From Tridacna crocea (lineage: Eukaryota; Mollusca; Bivalvia; Cardiida; Cardiidae): DNA of 64,000 nucleotides. Each line of letters starts with the position of its first letter. Within the stretch, counting starts at the first letter, position 1. The position numbers and the translations under genes were made by a program. The DNA lies in the NCBI GenBank assembly GCA_943736015.1, contig OX031065.1:53732992-53796991 (forward strand), read 5' to 3'. Positions 31,801 through 42,200 of this stretch are shown here, piece by piece. The notes beneath the pieces are model-generated. The model ran no database searches and had not been told where the DNA came from. It saw only the letters and a program-made list of their open reading frames with translations.

Positions 31801-34664
31801 TCCAGCGTTACAAGATTTCAGTTTGGTTTAAAATACTCATTTGTATCAATTTTTAAAATCTCGAATTTTGCAGCCTATCATGGCTTACAGAATATTTGTG
31901 TCTCAGCGTGGTATTCGTGTCAGCTCCCTAAACATTCAGTCGACCTCCTACAACAGCTGAAAAAGACAATCCACTGAAACGTGTTTACAAAAGTGTTCAT
32001 ACCATAGCCTTTTACTAAACAAGTGGACAGTAAAGATATTGGTCAAGTGGCACGTTCTTTGCAATATTGTTTTCGTCTATGCCTTCCGCAAACGCCCATA
32101 AAGCGTCAATGAAAGTAAAGTATTCATATATCAATTATATTTAAGAAATAATCTTCATTCTATCGTGGTATATCGTTGAATAAACCACAGTTGTGAGTTA
32201 TGAGGCACAATAAATAATCCACGAGGGCGATAGCCCGAATGGGTTATTTATTGTGCCTCATAACTCACGATGTGGTTTATTAAACGATAAACCACGACAG
32301 AAAGAAGATTATTTCGATTCTAACATTGCCAATTCTCAGTGAAAGGAAAACAAGTTCAAACTTAGAGTAAAATTGCGGATGAAGATAATGTTCCGTTGAA
32401 TAACTCACTCATTGAATGACCTCACTCGATATAGGATGACGTCACTCTACATGGATTGTCGCAGATTTTACCACGTTTTCCTTGCACTGTGTTATAGGGC
32501 CAAAGTCGCGTGTCATGTTAGAATCATATATATACTACCATGACACTGGACTTTCTGCCTCATGCAATATGCAGCTGTAACAAATATTTCAAATATACGA
32601 AGTTATACATGTGATAAACAAGATCCGAATTGCCGTTTGATAAATCTCATATCTGTGTGGTCTACTCGTAAGTTGACACGGTTTGCTGACATATATAAGA
32701 TTTCATTCGACTTTCATAGACTAATTTTTGAACAAGTTAGGTTTCATATTAATAACTTTAGACGAATTCTCTTCAAGATATTAAAAGTACATGTATTCCC
32801 AACAATATCCATCTCGTGCCAAAGACCGGTCCTTCTTGGCACGAGATTTGATGAACACAATACCTCTGATGCCTCAATCACTCTATCCTTGACAATCAAA
32901 CACCATCCACAACTTTCGCCCACAAAGAAAAGGTTTTCAGACGATATAATTAAGTAACAGGTGGTCCTTTGACTCTCAGTTCATCATTTTTTTCAGGTTA
33001 TGTGTCAGACAATGGGTGCAAATCTAGTGGAAATTGAAAACTTCTCCGAAGATAATTTCATAAGACAAAATATTAGAGGTTTGTACGATTTACACGAACT
33101 TATTAATACTAGTTATAATTGGATATCAAAATTCTGATGTTTTAACTCTTTACCAAACGACAAAATTCTAGACGTGTCTAACTTTGAAAGCACTTTCAGA
33201 TGACAAAATAAATTGGACTTAAAATTTGAAATTTGTTTTGGGAATGGTAAAAAAATGCGGGAAAAGGAAAAAATGCTGGTTACCAGCATTTTTTCCTTTT
33301 CCCACATTTTTTTTTTTTAAGTTTCTGTCTTGTAGTCTTGAAAACCTAGGATTGTTTAGAAAAGAGTTAATTAATAATAATGCTTGATTGCTGAAAGAGA
33401 CAGGGACACACACGAAGAGTTTTGTTGATGTTGATCCAAACATTGTGGCTATTTACATGTTGATGCAAACATTGTGGCTACTTACATTTTGATGTTGATG
33501 GAAACATTGTGGCTATTTACATGTTGATGCAAACATTGTGGCTATTTACATTTTGATGTTGATGCAAACATTATGGCTATTTACACTGAATTAATGCGTG
33601 GTGCTTTTATACTTTACAAAAAAAATACGAGTTTGAAAGACTTACTTGAGAAGGAATCCAAAAAGCAAATGGAAAAAAACTATTGGAAAATAGCAAAATC
33701 TCCTATTCTTACACTGTTTTTGATCCTTCCACAGACAAATTCCATCATCGAGCCGATTTTTAGTTGTCGTTAGTAAATTATGTAGTTGATATGGATCAGT
33801 TTAGAATTGTGTCATCTCGTAAATACTTGGGGAGAGGGTAAGGGAATACGGTATGTCTTGCGACTATGGAAAATTGTCATTACATTTGTTTAAAAATGGC
33901 ATTTTATTTACGTTTCATTTAATAAAAAAAGGAAGACTTCATATTTTTAGACTATGGAAAATTGTCATTATATTTATTTAGAAATGACACTTTATTTACG
34001 TTTCATTTAATAAAAAAAAGAAGACTTCAGATTTCTAGACTACGGAAAAGTGTCATTATGTTTATTTAGAAATGGAATATTATTTACGTTTCATTCAATA
34101 AAAAAAAAAAGACTTCAGATTTCTAGACTACGGAAAAGTGTAAATATATTTATTTAGAAATGGAATATTATTTACGTTTCATTCAATAAAAAAAAGAAGA
34201 CTTCAGATTTCTCGACTATGGAAAATTGTCATTATATTTATTTAGAAATGGCATTTTATTTACGTTTCATTCAATAAAAAAAAAGAAGACTTCAGATTTC
34301 TAGACTATGGAAAAGTGTTATTATATTTATTTAAAAATGGCATTTTATTTACGTTTCATTCACTAAAAAAACAAAAAAAGACTTCAGATTTCTACAATCA
34401 CATAGAAGTTGATGGTCATGATTCGCTACTGCAGGACCCTATGCTTGGATTGGCCTTACTGACGTAGAAGAGGAAGGGCAGTTTAAATGGATGACCTCAC
34501 ATACTGACCTGACCGACTACAGCCATTGGTCACCGGGTGAACCAAACAGTGCGAATTCCAATGAAAACTGTGTAATAATAAGGTCACAGAGCAAGGGCAA
34601 TGGTTGGGATGACGATTCCTGTTACAAAACCCATAACTACGTCTGCGAAAAGAAGTTGGAGTAA
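25757..34664 (+). CDS. secreted C-type lectin, complete four-exon gene
   Basis: Exons 25757-25814, 30274-30362, 32997-33078 and 34435-34664 join in frame to 459 nt, 152 aa. Exon 1 gives a signal peptide (MKMFNLRKIILTTLAIYVTG). The rest is one C-type lectin domain: CPNNW and TCYFF, the MCQTMG...LVEIEN helix, WIGLTD, GEPNS, ENC, GNGWDDDSC and YVCEK, with six cysteines of the long form. EPN predicts mannose/GlcNAc-type Ca2+-dependent binding; WDD replaces the usual WND. A secreted recognition role, as in bivalve mucosal or haemolymph immunity, is inferred from the family. Intron 1 holds a broken Tc1 transposase, a miniature LTR element and other repeats; intron 3 starts with a MITE and ends with an 88-bp tandem repeat. 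The paralogue at 5.3-7.5 kb is decayed. No poly(A) signal was assigned. Confidence 0.9.
26014..26150. repeat. family L repeat
   Basis: AGTATCGACCCAGGTCAGCC then TGCGCAATCCGCAGAGG, in lectin intron 1. Confidence 0.65.
26558..26712. mobile_element. family A MITE, central palindrome deleted
   Basis: Ends intact (TTAACCCTTTTCCCAAACAA ... GTTTGGTAAAGGATAAA), but the interior jumps from the left arm straight to GTGTTTTCTACC. Confidence 0.8.
26715..27640 (+). pseudogene. Tc1-like (IS630/Tc1/mariner) transposase pseudogene
   Basis: Pieces of a Tc1-family transposase appear in order but in shifting frames: an N-terminal HTH segment (GTMGSL..REVSGALGVY, AITRAWMRYH; 26765-26865), RYLVIHARRNRFATAS (about 26918-26965), DWRSVLVIDLSRYYLDY and GGVWRRPG (27120-27205), a VWG-type motif (about 27440) and ILIDDNGRPYIAYVVQ (27585-27635). 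The first catalytic Asp survives (GAT 27144-27146) but the usual DES is DLS; the second Asp is GAC 27597-27599. Stops and frameshifts break it throughout. A family H palindromic element (27252-27432) is inserted between the first-Asp and VWG segments. It lies in lectin intron 1 and is not part of the lectin. Confidence 0.85.
27252..27432. mobile_element. family H MITE inside Tc1 pseudogene
   Basis: CTGGTGTTATGCGGAGAGAT start, alternating ATGACC/GGTCAT and CTACGTAGAG palindromes, TTTCTCTGCATTACATCTG end. It splits the transposase remnant. Confidence 0.78.
27645..28190. other. no gene recognised
   Basis: AT-rich with one 115-codon frame lacking any recognisable motif. Confidence 0.4.
28206..28705 (+). 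mobile_element. family E repeat, copy 2
   Basis: Palindrome GTACGGTCAGGTGGCAGGGG with long arms enclosing CATGTCGTCCCGAGCCGAAG, then the same body as copy 1, to CGGCATGTTAACCAATCAGA. Confidence 0.75.
28927..29131. mobile_element. family B MITE
   Basis: TTAA ends; ATCCAAGATCAGACAGCACG palindrome; right end CTCGCAGCTAAAAGGGTTAA. Confidence 0.65.
29688..29893 (+). repeat. 5' LTR of TRIM element
   Basis: Starts TGTTACGGGAG, contains a Pol III-like A box (29772-29782, TGGCTCAGTGG) and B box (29815-29825, AGTTCGAATCC), and ends CGTTCGTAAGA abutting the primer-binding site. Confidence 0.87.
29772..29825 (+). promoter_or_regulatory. tRNA-like A and B boxes in LTR
   Basis: The A and B boxes are spaced as in a tRNA gene. 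The flanking arms do not fold into a full cloverleaf (poor T-stem and acceptor pairing), so it is a tRNA-derived promoter, not a tRNA gene. Confidence 0.65.
29894..29911 (+). promoter_or_regulatory. primer-binding site, tRNA-Pro type
   Basis: TGGGGGCTCGTCCGAGAT, contiguous with the LTR. It differs at one base from the classic proline-tRNA site TGGGGGCTCGTCCGGGAT. Confidence 0.8.
30010..30215 (+). repeat. 3' LTR of TRIM element
   Basis: Identical in length to the 5' copy; A box 30094-30104, B box 30137-30147. It follows the purine tract and ends 58 bp before lectin exon 2. Confidence 0.87.
30274..30362 (+). CDS. lectin exon 2
   Basis: 89 nt, acceptor ttgcag, donor gtaaac. It reads DGATCPNNWSAHDDTCYFF then SRDVESWPGSV. 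It starts 58 bp after the 3' LTR of the miniature retroelement. Confidence 0.88.
30370..32130. other. lectin intron 2, mostly unassigned
   Basis: Includes a repeat at 31190-31290 (CTTGTTCGTTCCATGATGGC, TACTCCATTTGATTGTGCAT), whose inverted relative is at 15430-15520. No exon-like frame. Confidence 0.5.
32138..32526 (-). mobile_element. family D element, copy 4
   Basis: Reverse orientation to the other copies; it ends GCGTGTCATGTTAGAATC. In lectin intron 2. Confidence 0.75.
32875..32996 (+). repeat. duplicated intron-3'-end segment
   Basis: CAATCACTCTATCC ... CTTTGACTCTCAGTTCATCA and the pyrimidine tract directly before lectin exon 3. Nearly the same sequence lies inside a MITE at 36204-36326. 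Confidence 0.8.
32997..33078 (+). CDS. lectin exon 3
   Basis: 82 nt, acceptor tttttttcag, reading VMCQTMGANLVEIENF then SEDNFIRQNIR. The ~120 bp just upstream recur inside a MITE at 36204-36326. Confidence 0.88.
33142..33370. mobile_element. family A MITE just after lectin exon 3
   Basis: Both TTAA ends intact; starts 64 bp after the donor site. Confidence 0.85.
33426..33584 (+). repeat. short tandem repeat
   Basis: Five alternating ~30-36 bp units of GATGTTGATGCAAACATTGT, GGCTATTTACAT. Confidence 0.85.
33853..34396 (+). repeat. ~88-bp tandem repeat before lectin exon 4
   Basis: Six units of GACTTCAGATTTCTAGACTA, TGGAAAATTGTCATTATATT, TATTTAGAAATGGCATTTTA, TTTACGTTTCATTCAATAAA, ending 38 bp before the exon. 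Each unit carries an AATAAA. Confidence 0.9.
34435..34664 (+). CDS. lectin exon 4, terminal
   Basis: 230 nt from acceptor ctactgcag to TAA at 34662-34664. It contains WIGLTDVEEEGQFKW, the EPN triplet, WDDDSC and the last cysteine in YVCEKK. Confidence 0.92.
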
Positions 34665-34669
34665 AATCA

Positions 34670-35340
34670 CTTTTAATATTCGTACAACAGTAAACGAATG
34701 TGTCTGTGTGTATACTGGAATCAGCCTGCATGCTATGTATAGATTACTGTCCCCGAATGCGATTTTAGTTTTTGACAGGTCGCATGCGGGTACGGAGACA
34801 ATCTCAAAAAATAAGAGAAAAATCTCCACACAAGTTGTGGGCACGTTTAAGCTCTCATCTTTAAAAAAAAAAGATGACAACCTAGTATTTGTACGTAGTT
34901 GTTGTTTGTGTTTTCAATACTCTGTTCTTCGAAATACAAAACTTTTCAATCTAAATGCTAAGCTAAAAAAAAACATAATTCACGGTTTAATCGAGCTAAT
35001 AATGACGTTTCCAAAAACAGACACAAAATGGCATCCAAAGGCAGTAAATGTTTTTTGGACTACCGAGTCATGTTTTTGTGTCACGAACTCTTCCTCAGTA
35101 CTGTTGTTTATAAAAAACTTTTTTTTTTCAGAACTGTTGGCCGAAATTCGTAGATGTGCTTGGCACAATTTTCTGATATCTGTTTGGAATTGCTGAAAAG
35201 CTATCTTCTCTTGAACTTATCTTGTACTGAATGCACTTGATTGTTTGATCATCCGACTTGTGTCATAACGCTGTGCAACAAGAATAGTACACAATGGCGG
35301 CTCTTTACGTGAACATTATTGTTGACAAAGGGTGTTGATA
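34670..35340. other. lectin 3' flank, no gene recognised
   Basis: A 198-codon frame overlapping the terminal lectin exon in another frame has no recognisable motif and is taken as chance. Confidence 0.45.
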
Positions 35341-35354
35341 GGTACACTGTAGTC

Positions 35355-35550
35355 AGAGCTCCGGATAAGAGGGAGAGATGGTAATCTAAATTCATTATTC
35401 ATCTTCTAAACTCTATGTTGTGGGTACTCATTAGAATCGTCTCAATGCGACGATTCTAATGAGTACCAATAACATAGGATTTAGTGGAGGGCTATCAGTA
35501 TTTTCAATTTTGAAATCAAAATCACTCCCTCTATCTGGAGCTCTGCTGTA
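35355..35550. mobile_element. family J palindromic element, copy 1
   Basis: CAGAGCTCCGGATAAGAGGG ... CCCTCTATCTGGAGCTCTG ends; centre GGTACTCATTAGAATCGTC / GACGATTCTAATGAGTACC. Confidence 0.75.
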
Positions 35551-36064
35551 GTGATATATCCCTGTTTACTTCATGCTTTCCGGTAGGATATTGAGAAATA
35601 GCAGTGAAGATATTTTTCGACCTTACACTGGTACCACCTGTGAAAATACCGATTTTCACGTTCTTGTTGCCTACGTAAATTGCGCGTGCCTAACAACCAG
35701 ATGGGAAGTATGACGTCATATACCTTACATTTCTCGCGCTTGACGTAACTTTGCTATGCAGGAGGGGTGCGCCACGGGGAATAAGGGAAAAGAACTGTAC
35801 TGAATTTTGATAAAGCTCCTCCCAGAAAGGGCAGTTCGGTGTGAATTTGGTTGTTAATTACATTTGCAGGGTCGCTGAAATAGTGGGCTGACTACTTATT
35901 GGTGAAAAATGGCTGTACTGAGAGTTTCTTTTTTCTTTATCACTGTATATCACTCTATCCGATTATGATATGTTATGCTTTGTTTACACATTTTCTTGAA
36001 AAGTAAAAATACACTCTAATTTGTCCATATTTTGTCTTTGTAGAGTCAGTTGGATGTATGATGT

Positions 36065-36414
36065 TTAACCCTTTACCAAACAACAAAATTTTAGAACGGT
36101 CCAAAATGAAAGCATTTGCAGATGACAAAATAAACGTTACTCAAAAGTTGAAATTTGTTTCCAGCAGGGTAGAAAACATTGTGGGAAAAGGAGAAATGCT
36201 GGTCAATCACTCTATCCCTGACAATCAAACACCATCCACAACTTTCGTCCACAAAGAAAAGGTTGTCAGACAGTATAATTAAGTAACAGGGGGTCCTTTG
36301 ACTCTCAGCTCATCGTTTTTTTTTTTAGCAGCATTTTCTTCTTTTCTCAAAATGTTTTCAAAAGGCTTTCCTCTCAGGGTCGTAAAAACCAGGGATTGTT
36401 TGGGGAAGGGTTAA
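36065..36414. mobile_element. family A MITE interrupted by a copied intron end
   Basis: TTAA at both ends. The palindrome is split at its tip by 36204-36326, which matches the DNA before lectin exon 3. Confidence 0.82.
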
Positions 36415-36474
36415 CATAGTCTTTCAGTTATAATGCGGCGGCAAGCGCAACTATCCATGCCTTCTTAGAGTTTT

Positions 36475-36687
36475 ATTTTTCTTACAAGTACTCAGTAAAT
36501 TATTCTATCCAAACCACTAGCTGCTTTCCCAAAGAACCATCGTCGAAGCAATTGTCAGCGATGAGAGAGGACCGAATGACTATCATCAATCCTCGAGAAA
36601 GGATAATTGGCCGTGCCGGGGATCGGATCCGCAACCATCTGCTCTCAGTTCCTACACGCTACCGACTGAGCTACCGCGCCTCTGCTT
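36475..36687 (-). mobile_element. tRNA-derived SINE
   Basis: A box TAGCTCAGTCGG (36673-36662) and B box GGATCCGATCC (36630-36620) on the minus strand, then a body with AAGCAGCTAGTGGTTTGG, shared with 57340-57622. Confidence 0.75.
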
Positions 36688-36788
36688 TTCAGCAAGCACC
36701 TACAAGCTAGTAACTAGAAATGTGAAACCGACATGACAAAGGTCAGAGCCATGGTATAGTCAAAACCCAAACAAGGACACACGACATT

Positions 36789-37019
36789 CTTTACTCTGTA
36801 CCAAACGACAAAAATTTTAGTCTGGTCCAAATTGAAAGCACTTGCAGACGATAAAATAAACTTAACACAAAAATTGAAATTTATTTCCAGCAGGGTAAAA
36901 AACATTGTGGGAAAAGGAGAAAATGCTGGTTACCAGCATTTTCTCCTTTTCCCACAATGTTTTCAAAAGCTTTCTCCTTCTGGGGTGTTAAAAGTCGTCA
37001 TTGTGTGGTGAAGGGTTTA
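36789..37019. mobile_element. family A MITE
   Basis: Perfect central palindrome; ends TTTACTCTGTACC and GGTGAAGGGTTTA, TTAA lost. Confidence 0.82.
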
Positions 37020-37197
37020 TACATATACGCACTGCAATCTTGACCATTAAGCTTGCAAGACGTATCGAAAGCACTTGCAGAAGACAAATAAGGCTCAATG
37101 ATGGAAATTGTGGTGGAATGAGATAGAGTAAAAGAAATTGCTGGTAAGCTTTACTGGAAAAGTCGCTGAAAATATCATGGAATTTTTATTTAATGGC

Positions 37198-37423
37198 TTA
37201 ACTCATTACCAAACGACAATTTTTAGGCTTCGCAAAATCGAAGCATTTGCAGGCGACAAATAAAAGTGACTGAAAATTTGAAATTTGTTATATGAATGGT
37301 AGAAAAAATTGTGGGAATAGGAGAAAATGCTGGTTACCAGCATTTTCTCCTTTTCCCACAATGTTTTTGAAAGGCTTCTTTCTCAGGGTCATCAAAAGTA
37401 GGAATTGTGTGGTAATGGGTTAA
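37198..37423. mobile_element. family A MITE
   Basis: TTAA both ends; terminal variant CTCATTACC / GGTAATGGG. Confidence 0.85.
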
Positions 37424-38205
37424 AGTCACTTATGCCATATTATTTTGACAAAGTATACTGCAGTGTAATATACTGTAAGTTATATGTATATAGACAGTAT
37501 CTAAGTTTCTACAGAACAAGTACAAACAATATAGTTTCTTTGTTCTATATATATTTTTTCACAATGACATTATAGATACAGCTTTATAATTTACAAAGTA
37601 TACTACAAACAGGCAAATAAAAACAAATGAATCTGTTCCAATCATTAAACCAACAAATCATCTTATTTCAATAGATAACAGGCACAATTCAAAGAGTACC
37701 ACATCAAAAAGGCTTTTGTGACTCAAACAAGCCTACTGGTCAAATTTTACAATAACTTTGCTTCTATGTATATCAGAACAACAAAAAAAAGAATATCTAA
37801 CAATTTCTGGAAGATCAAAATAGATCTCCATCAAAGAGAGTGATGTGGACAGGGCTTTATATTTTGAAGGGGGGGGGGGGGGGGGGGCCTCAAGAATACA
37901 AGACACAAGTTTGTCAATAAATTCAAGAGATAATGAAAACAATTTATATCTATAAACACTCTCATCTACCTTAATTTCCAAATCTTGATATACAACAACA
38001 GCTGAATTTATTCCATAAAAGGAGCTTCTTTTCAAACAGTATTTTCTTGGTTTTTTGACCCCAACAATAAAATAGTAATTCAATGCCTTTCTAATCCTAC
38101 CAGTAACTCTTCCAACAGCCTTTCCATAGTTATATGATGCGAAAATTAACTATGTACATATACTATTGTTGAGTATTGAGCTCTATCAATGTCTTCACAA
38201 TAATC

Positions 38206-38421
38206 AACTTTACCACACAATCCCAACTTTTAGTGAAAGAAAGCTTTTGAAAACATTGGAGGAAAAGTAGAATATGCTGGTAACCAGCATTTTCTCCTTT
38301 TCCCACAATGTTTACTACTCTGTCCATATCAAATTTCAATTTAAGATTCACATTATTTTGTCATCTGCAAGTGCTTACAATATGGATCGGTCCAAAATTT
38401 TGTCACTTGGTAAAGAATTAA
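38206..38421. mobile_element. family A MITE
   Basis: Right TTAA intact; left end CAACTTTACCACAC. Confidence 0.82.
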
Positions 38422-38665
38422 GCAAAGGACAGTGCTTTTAGTAAGTCAGTGTTACAAGGGAACAAACTCCTTTCTCAAATAATTGTTGATAATTTAAGTT
38501 TACCAGTAATGCTTATCATTCTTGAATGATTCAGGAAATTTTTTCATCTACTCTGTCTTTCAAGCGCCTTCATTTTTTTTTTTTTAAATTCTGAAAAATG
38601 AAGTTGTACATGTTTGTCATCATTACCTCCTGCTTGTAGTGTCTTCTTTAGCCAATGACTACATA

Positions 38666-38894
38666 TTAACTCTTTACCAAATGACAAAATTTTAGACTGG
38701 TCCAAATTGAAAGCATTTGCAGACGACAAAATAAAAGTGACTGAAAAATTGAAATATGTTTTGGGAAGGGGAGAAAACATTGTGGGAAAAGGAGAAAATG
38801 CTGGTTACCAGCATTTTCTCCTTTTCCCTCAATGTTTTCAGAAGGCTTCTTTTTCAGGGTCCTTAAAAGTCGGGATTGTGTGGTAAAGAGTTAA
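38666..38894. mobile_element. family A MITE
   Basis: TTAA both ends; palindrome intact; 3' of the CHMP4 stop codon. Confidence 0.85.
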
Positions 38895-39077
38895 TGTTTT
38901 CAAACTGCTTTCAAAAACAAGTTTCTGAAGAAAGGATAACACTAAATCATTAAAAACCTGGAAGTGGGAACAATCAAAACTATGCAAAATGGGAAAGTTG
39001 ATTTTACACAAGATTTTCAAAAGATGTGACCTTTAGAGCCCTAAAAGGCCCCTTGGAACAGAATTAGCACATGCACT

Positions 39078-39083
39078 TTTATT
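39078..39083 (-). terminator. possible poly(A) signal of CHMP4
   Basis: AATAAA on the minus strand, 110 bp beyond the stop codon. It is the only canonical hexamer noted close to the stop. Confidence 0.45.
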
Positions 39084-39192
39084 CTGAAATCACAAACCAG
39101 AGATAGTCATAGAAAGAAGTGGTTAGTTTCCCGTACTTTAGCAGGTCTTTTAGCTTTTTATACACATATCACAAACATCACAGCGTCTCATA

Positions 39193-39251
39193 TTAACTTG
39201 CCCAGGCCTCCAGTTGTGCAAGCTCATCATCTTCATCTGTTTGTGCAACAA
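39193..39251 (-). CDS. CHMP4: CHMP4 exon 5
   Basis: 59 nt, acceptor tatttccag, ending DELAQLEAWAS and TAA at 39195-39193. The short exon carries the ALIX-binding helix. Confidence 0.93.
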
Positions 39252-42200
39252 CTGGAAATAAAGAATAAAACAGATTCAGGAAACTCTTTACAACACAACA
39301 AAATTATACACACATCCAAATTCCAAGTATTTGAAGATGACGAATTCAACATGAAATGAACAATGAAATTTGTCTCTGATCGAGTTTGTAAACATTGTGG
39401 AATAAGGAGAAAATGCTGGTTACTAGCATTTTCTCCTTTTTTCCACTTTGTTTTCAAAAGAGTTCATCTTCAGAAGTTGAGATTGTGTGGTAAGGGTATA
39501 ATTCAATACTGATGCTATACTGGATGACGTACATGTATGACACCAGATGCCTACTTCACAATCATTAGGGCATACAAATGTTCATGTTGAAACAAATTAC
39601 AGGTACAATAATCTTGAAGCCGGAAAAAGACTGCTATTAACTCTGCTGCTAAGCGCCACTTTCTAACCTTATGAAAGCATTGTAGATCAAGATCAGATTG
39701 CACAGAATGTGTAGCCTAATCTTGGATCTACAGTGTCCAATCATAAGGATATATTTTTCCAACCAAAACGACTTTGAAATACTAGCAATATTTGAAATTT
39801 TTACTATTGGTTGGGGAAACTTTCAATAAAGTTATTTGACAGATTAACCCATTACCACACAATCCCTACTTTTGACACCCCTAAGAAAGAAGCCTTTGGA
39901 AAACATTGTGGGAAAAGGAGAAAATGCTGGTAACCAGCATTTTCTCCTTTTCCCACAATGTCTTCTACCCTTCACAAAACAAATTTTAACTTTTCAGTCA
40001 CTTTTATTTTGTCGTCTGCATTTACTTTCTAATTGGACAAGCCTAAAATATTTTTTTGGGGGAGTTTTTACGTCAAGATTTCATAGGTACTTTTCTGAGA
40101 GATTTTGGGCTGGTCGTTCCAAAAATTCCCATGTGATTTAATGCTTAATTTGGTCTGCAAAGACATCTTTCTGTTGCATTTGGAGAGTATGCAAGATCTG
40201 AGAAGATGAGACAATTTGATCTCTGATCATCATCAGGTTATATTTTGTGATTAATCATGGAGGAACCGCTTTGACATGGCAGCAACTTAGTCTTTTTCCC
40301 TCACTGAAAATATACGAGTACGTGTACATGTAAAGGACATCAGCGTTATAATAGAGTCAGTGCTGTAGCCCAGTTCGTTCTAATGGGGTTCCATTGTATA
40401 TGATCTTTATGACTCAATGATTGAAATGTTTCAGTCATAATTTGGAAATTAGGCTTTAAAACTGAAGTGCAGTTTACATCTGTGTTAAACCATTTTCAAA
40501 TACAGAAACTAAATGTATCATTTATTTAGTCGAAGGACCAATTACAGTTCAGTCTGTTAGTGTATTTACCTTTTTTCTTAGCAGGTTCAGCATTAGGTAC
40601 AGCAGGTAAGTTGTCTGCAAGGGGATCAACATTCAATAACCTTTCATCTAATTCTTCCTGTTCCAACTCTTCTAGTTCTGCCTCAAGGTCTTCCTATATA
40701 GGAAAATGATATACATTGTACAGGCACTTAGAATAGTTTTGCACTCTCCCATCGATATGAGTCATGCTCAAGACTGGACCTTAGACATACAGGACATTGA
40801 CAAAAAGCAAAAAGTTTCCACCCTAGTCAGCCTGTACTGACTGTGCAAGCTGATCTGAATTGATACTTGTCGCAAATGTATGAAACTCCTTTTTCACAGA
40901 GCATGGCTCATACATAAATAATACTATAGTGGTCTAAACAATTTGAATACTGGAATATCTCTCTCCTGAATTTTGTATTGCTGACAGTTGTAAGAATTGT
41001 CTCTCACCTCATTACCAAACAACAATATTTTAGGCTTGTCTAAATCAAAAGCATTTGTAGATGACAAAATAAAAGTGATTGAAAATTTGAAATATGTTTT
41101 GTGAAGCATTGAAAACACTGGGAAAAGGAGAAAATGCTGGCTACCAGCATTTTCTCCTTTTCCCACAATGTTTTCTACTGGCTTCTTTCTCAGGGTTGTC
41201 AAAAGTAGGGACTGTGTGTTAATGGGTTATCAGCATTTTCTCCTTTTCCCACAATGTTTTCCAAAGCTTTCTCTGTCAGGGGCATTAAAAGTCGTCACTG
41301 TGTGGTAAAGGATTAAAGATGAAGTCTCATCAGTCATGTAACATTTTAAGACATTTACCTCTGCAGCCAGTTTAGATCCCTTTATCTCTTGCTCTCTCTC
41401 ACTACATGTATCTGTCTCTCACTCTCAATCTGCTCAGTCTGTCCCTCTCTCAATCTCTCTGCACGTTCTATATGGCCTTATTCTAAATGCTGTACCTTAA
41501 AAACTAGAGCTGTCACTGAATGTGACTAAATACCCCAGCCAGGACTTTGACAGAAAAAAGGGTTAAGTTCAAGGGGAGATAATTCCTCAAGCAAGAAGAG
41601 TTGACACTTGAAAATTGGCTTGCAAATCTTTAATATATGATCAGTATATGTGCAAAGTTTCAATAAAATTGCAGGAAAACTGTAGGAGGAGTTTTCGACA
41701 CAAAATTATTTGTATTTTGTACACAGACAGACACAATGACAGAGACAGATGGACACACCGACAGACAGGCTTATTCCAGTATATCCCTGAAAATATTAGG
41801 TTTGCGGGGGTATAAAAAAGTAAAAAAAAAAAAAAGGTTTACAGGTATGTACTTACATCATCAAATTCTGTATTAAAACCAACTGGGTTTGAAATGGCGT
41901 CACTGATTTCATTAGCAATATCTTGTTGCTCGGCTACATCTTCCATCAGTTCATGTACTTTGTCAACATCCCTGTTGAAATAAACATAAAATGAGTCATG
42001 CTATGTGACAAGGAGGTTGAACGCATCTGTAAAAAGTATTGGCCTGTGTCAGCTTAAATCATTATACTGTAAAGGAAGTTCTCGTGATCTGATTGGTTAA
42101 CTCTTTACCACACGAGAAAATTTTAGACTGGTCCAAATTGAAAGCATTTGCAGACGACAAAATAAAGGTGACTGAAAAATAGAAATTTGTTCTGGAAAGG

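Noticed and set aside
32562-32957. 131-codon frame upstream of lectin exon 3
   Set aside because: No recognisable motif, lies in the lectin intron and overlaps the duplicated intron-end segment.
34600-35196. 198-codon frame overlapping the lectin terminal exon
   Set aside because: It is an alternative frame over the lectin exon and then AT-rich 3' flank.
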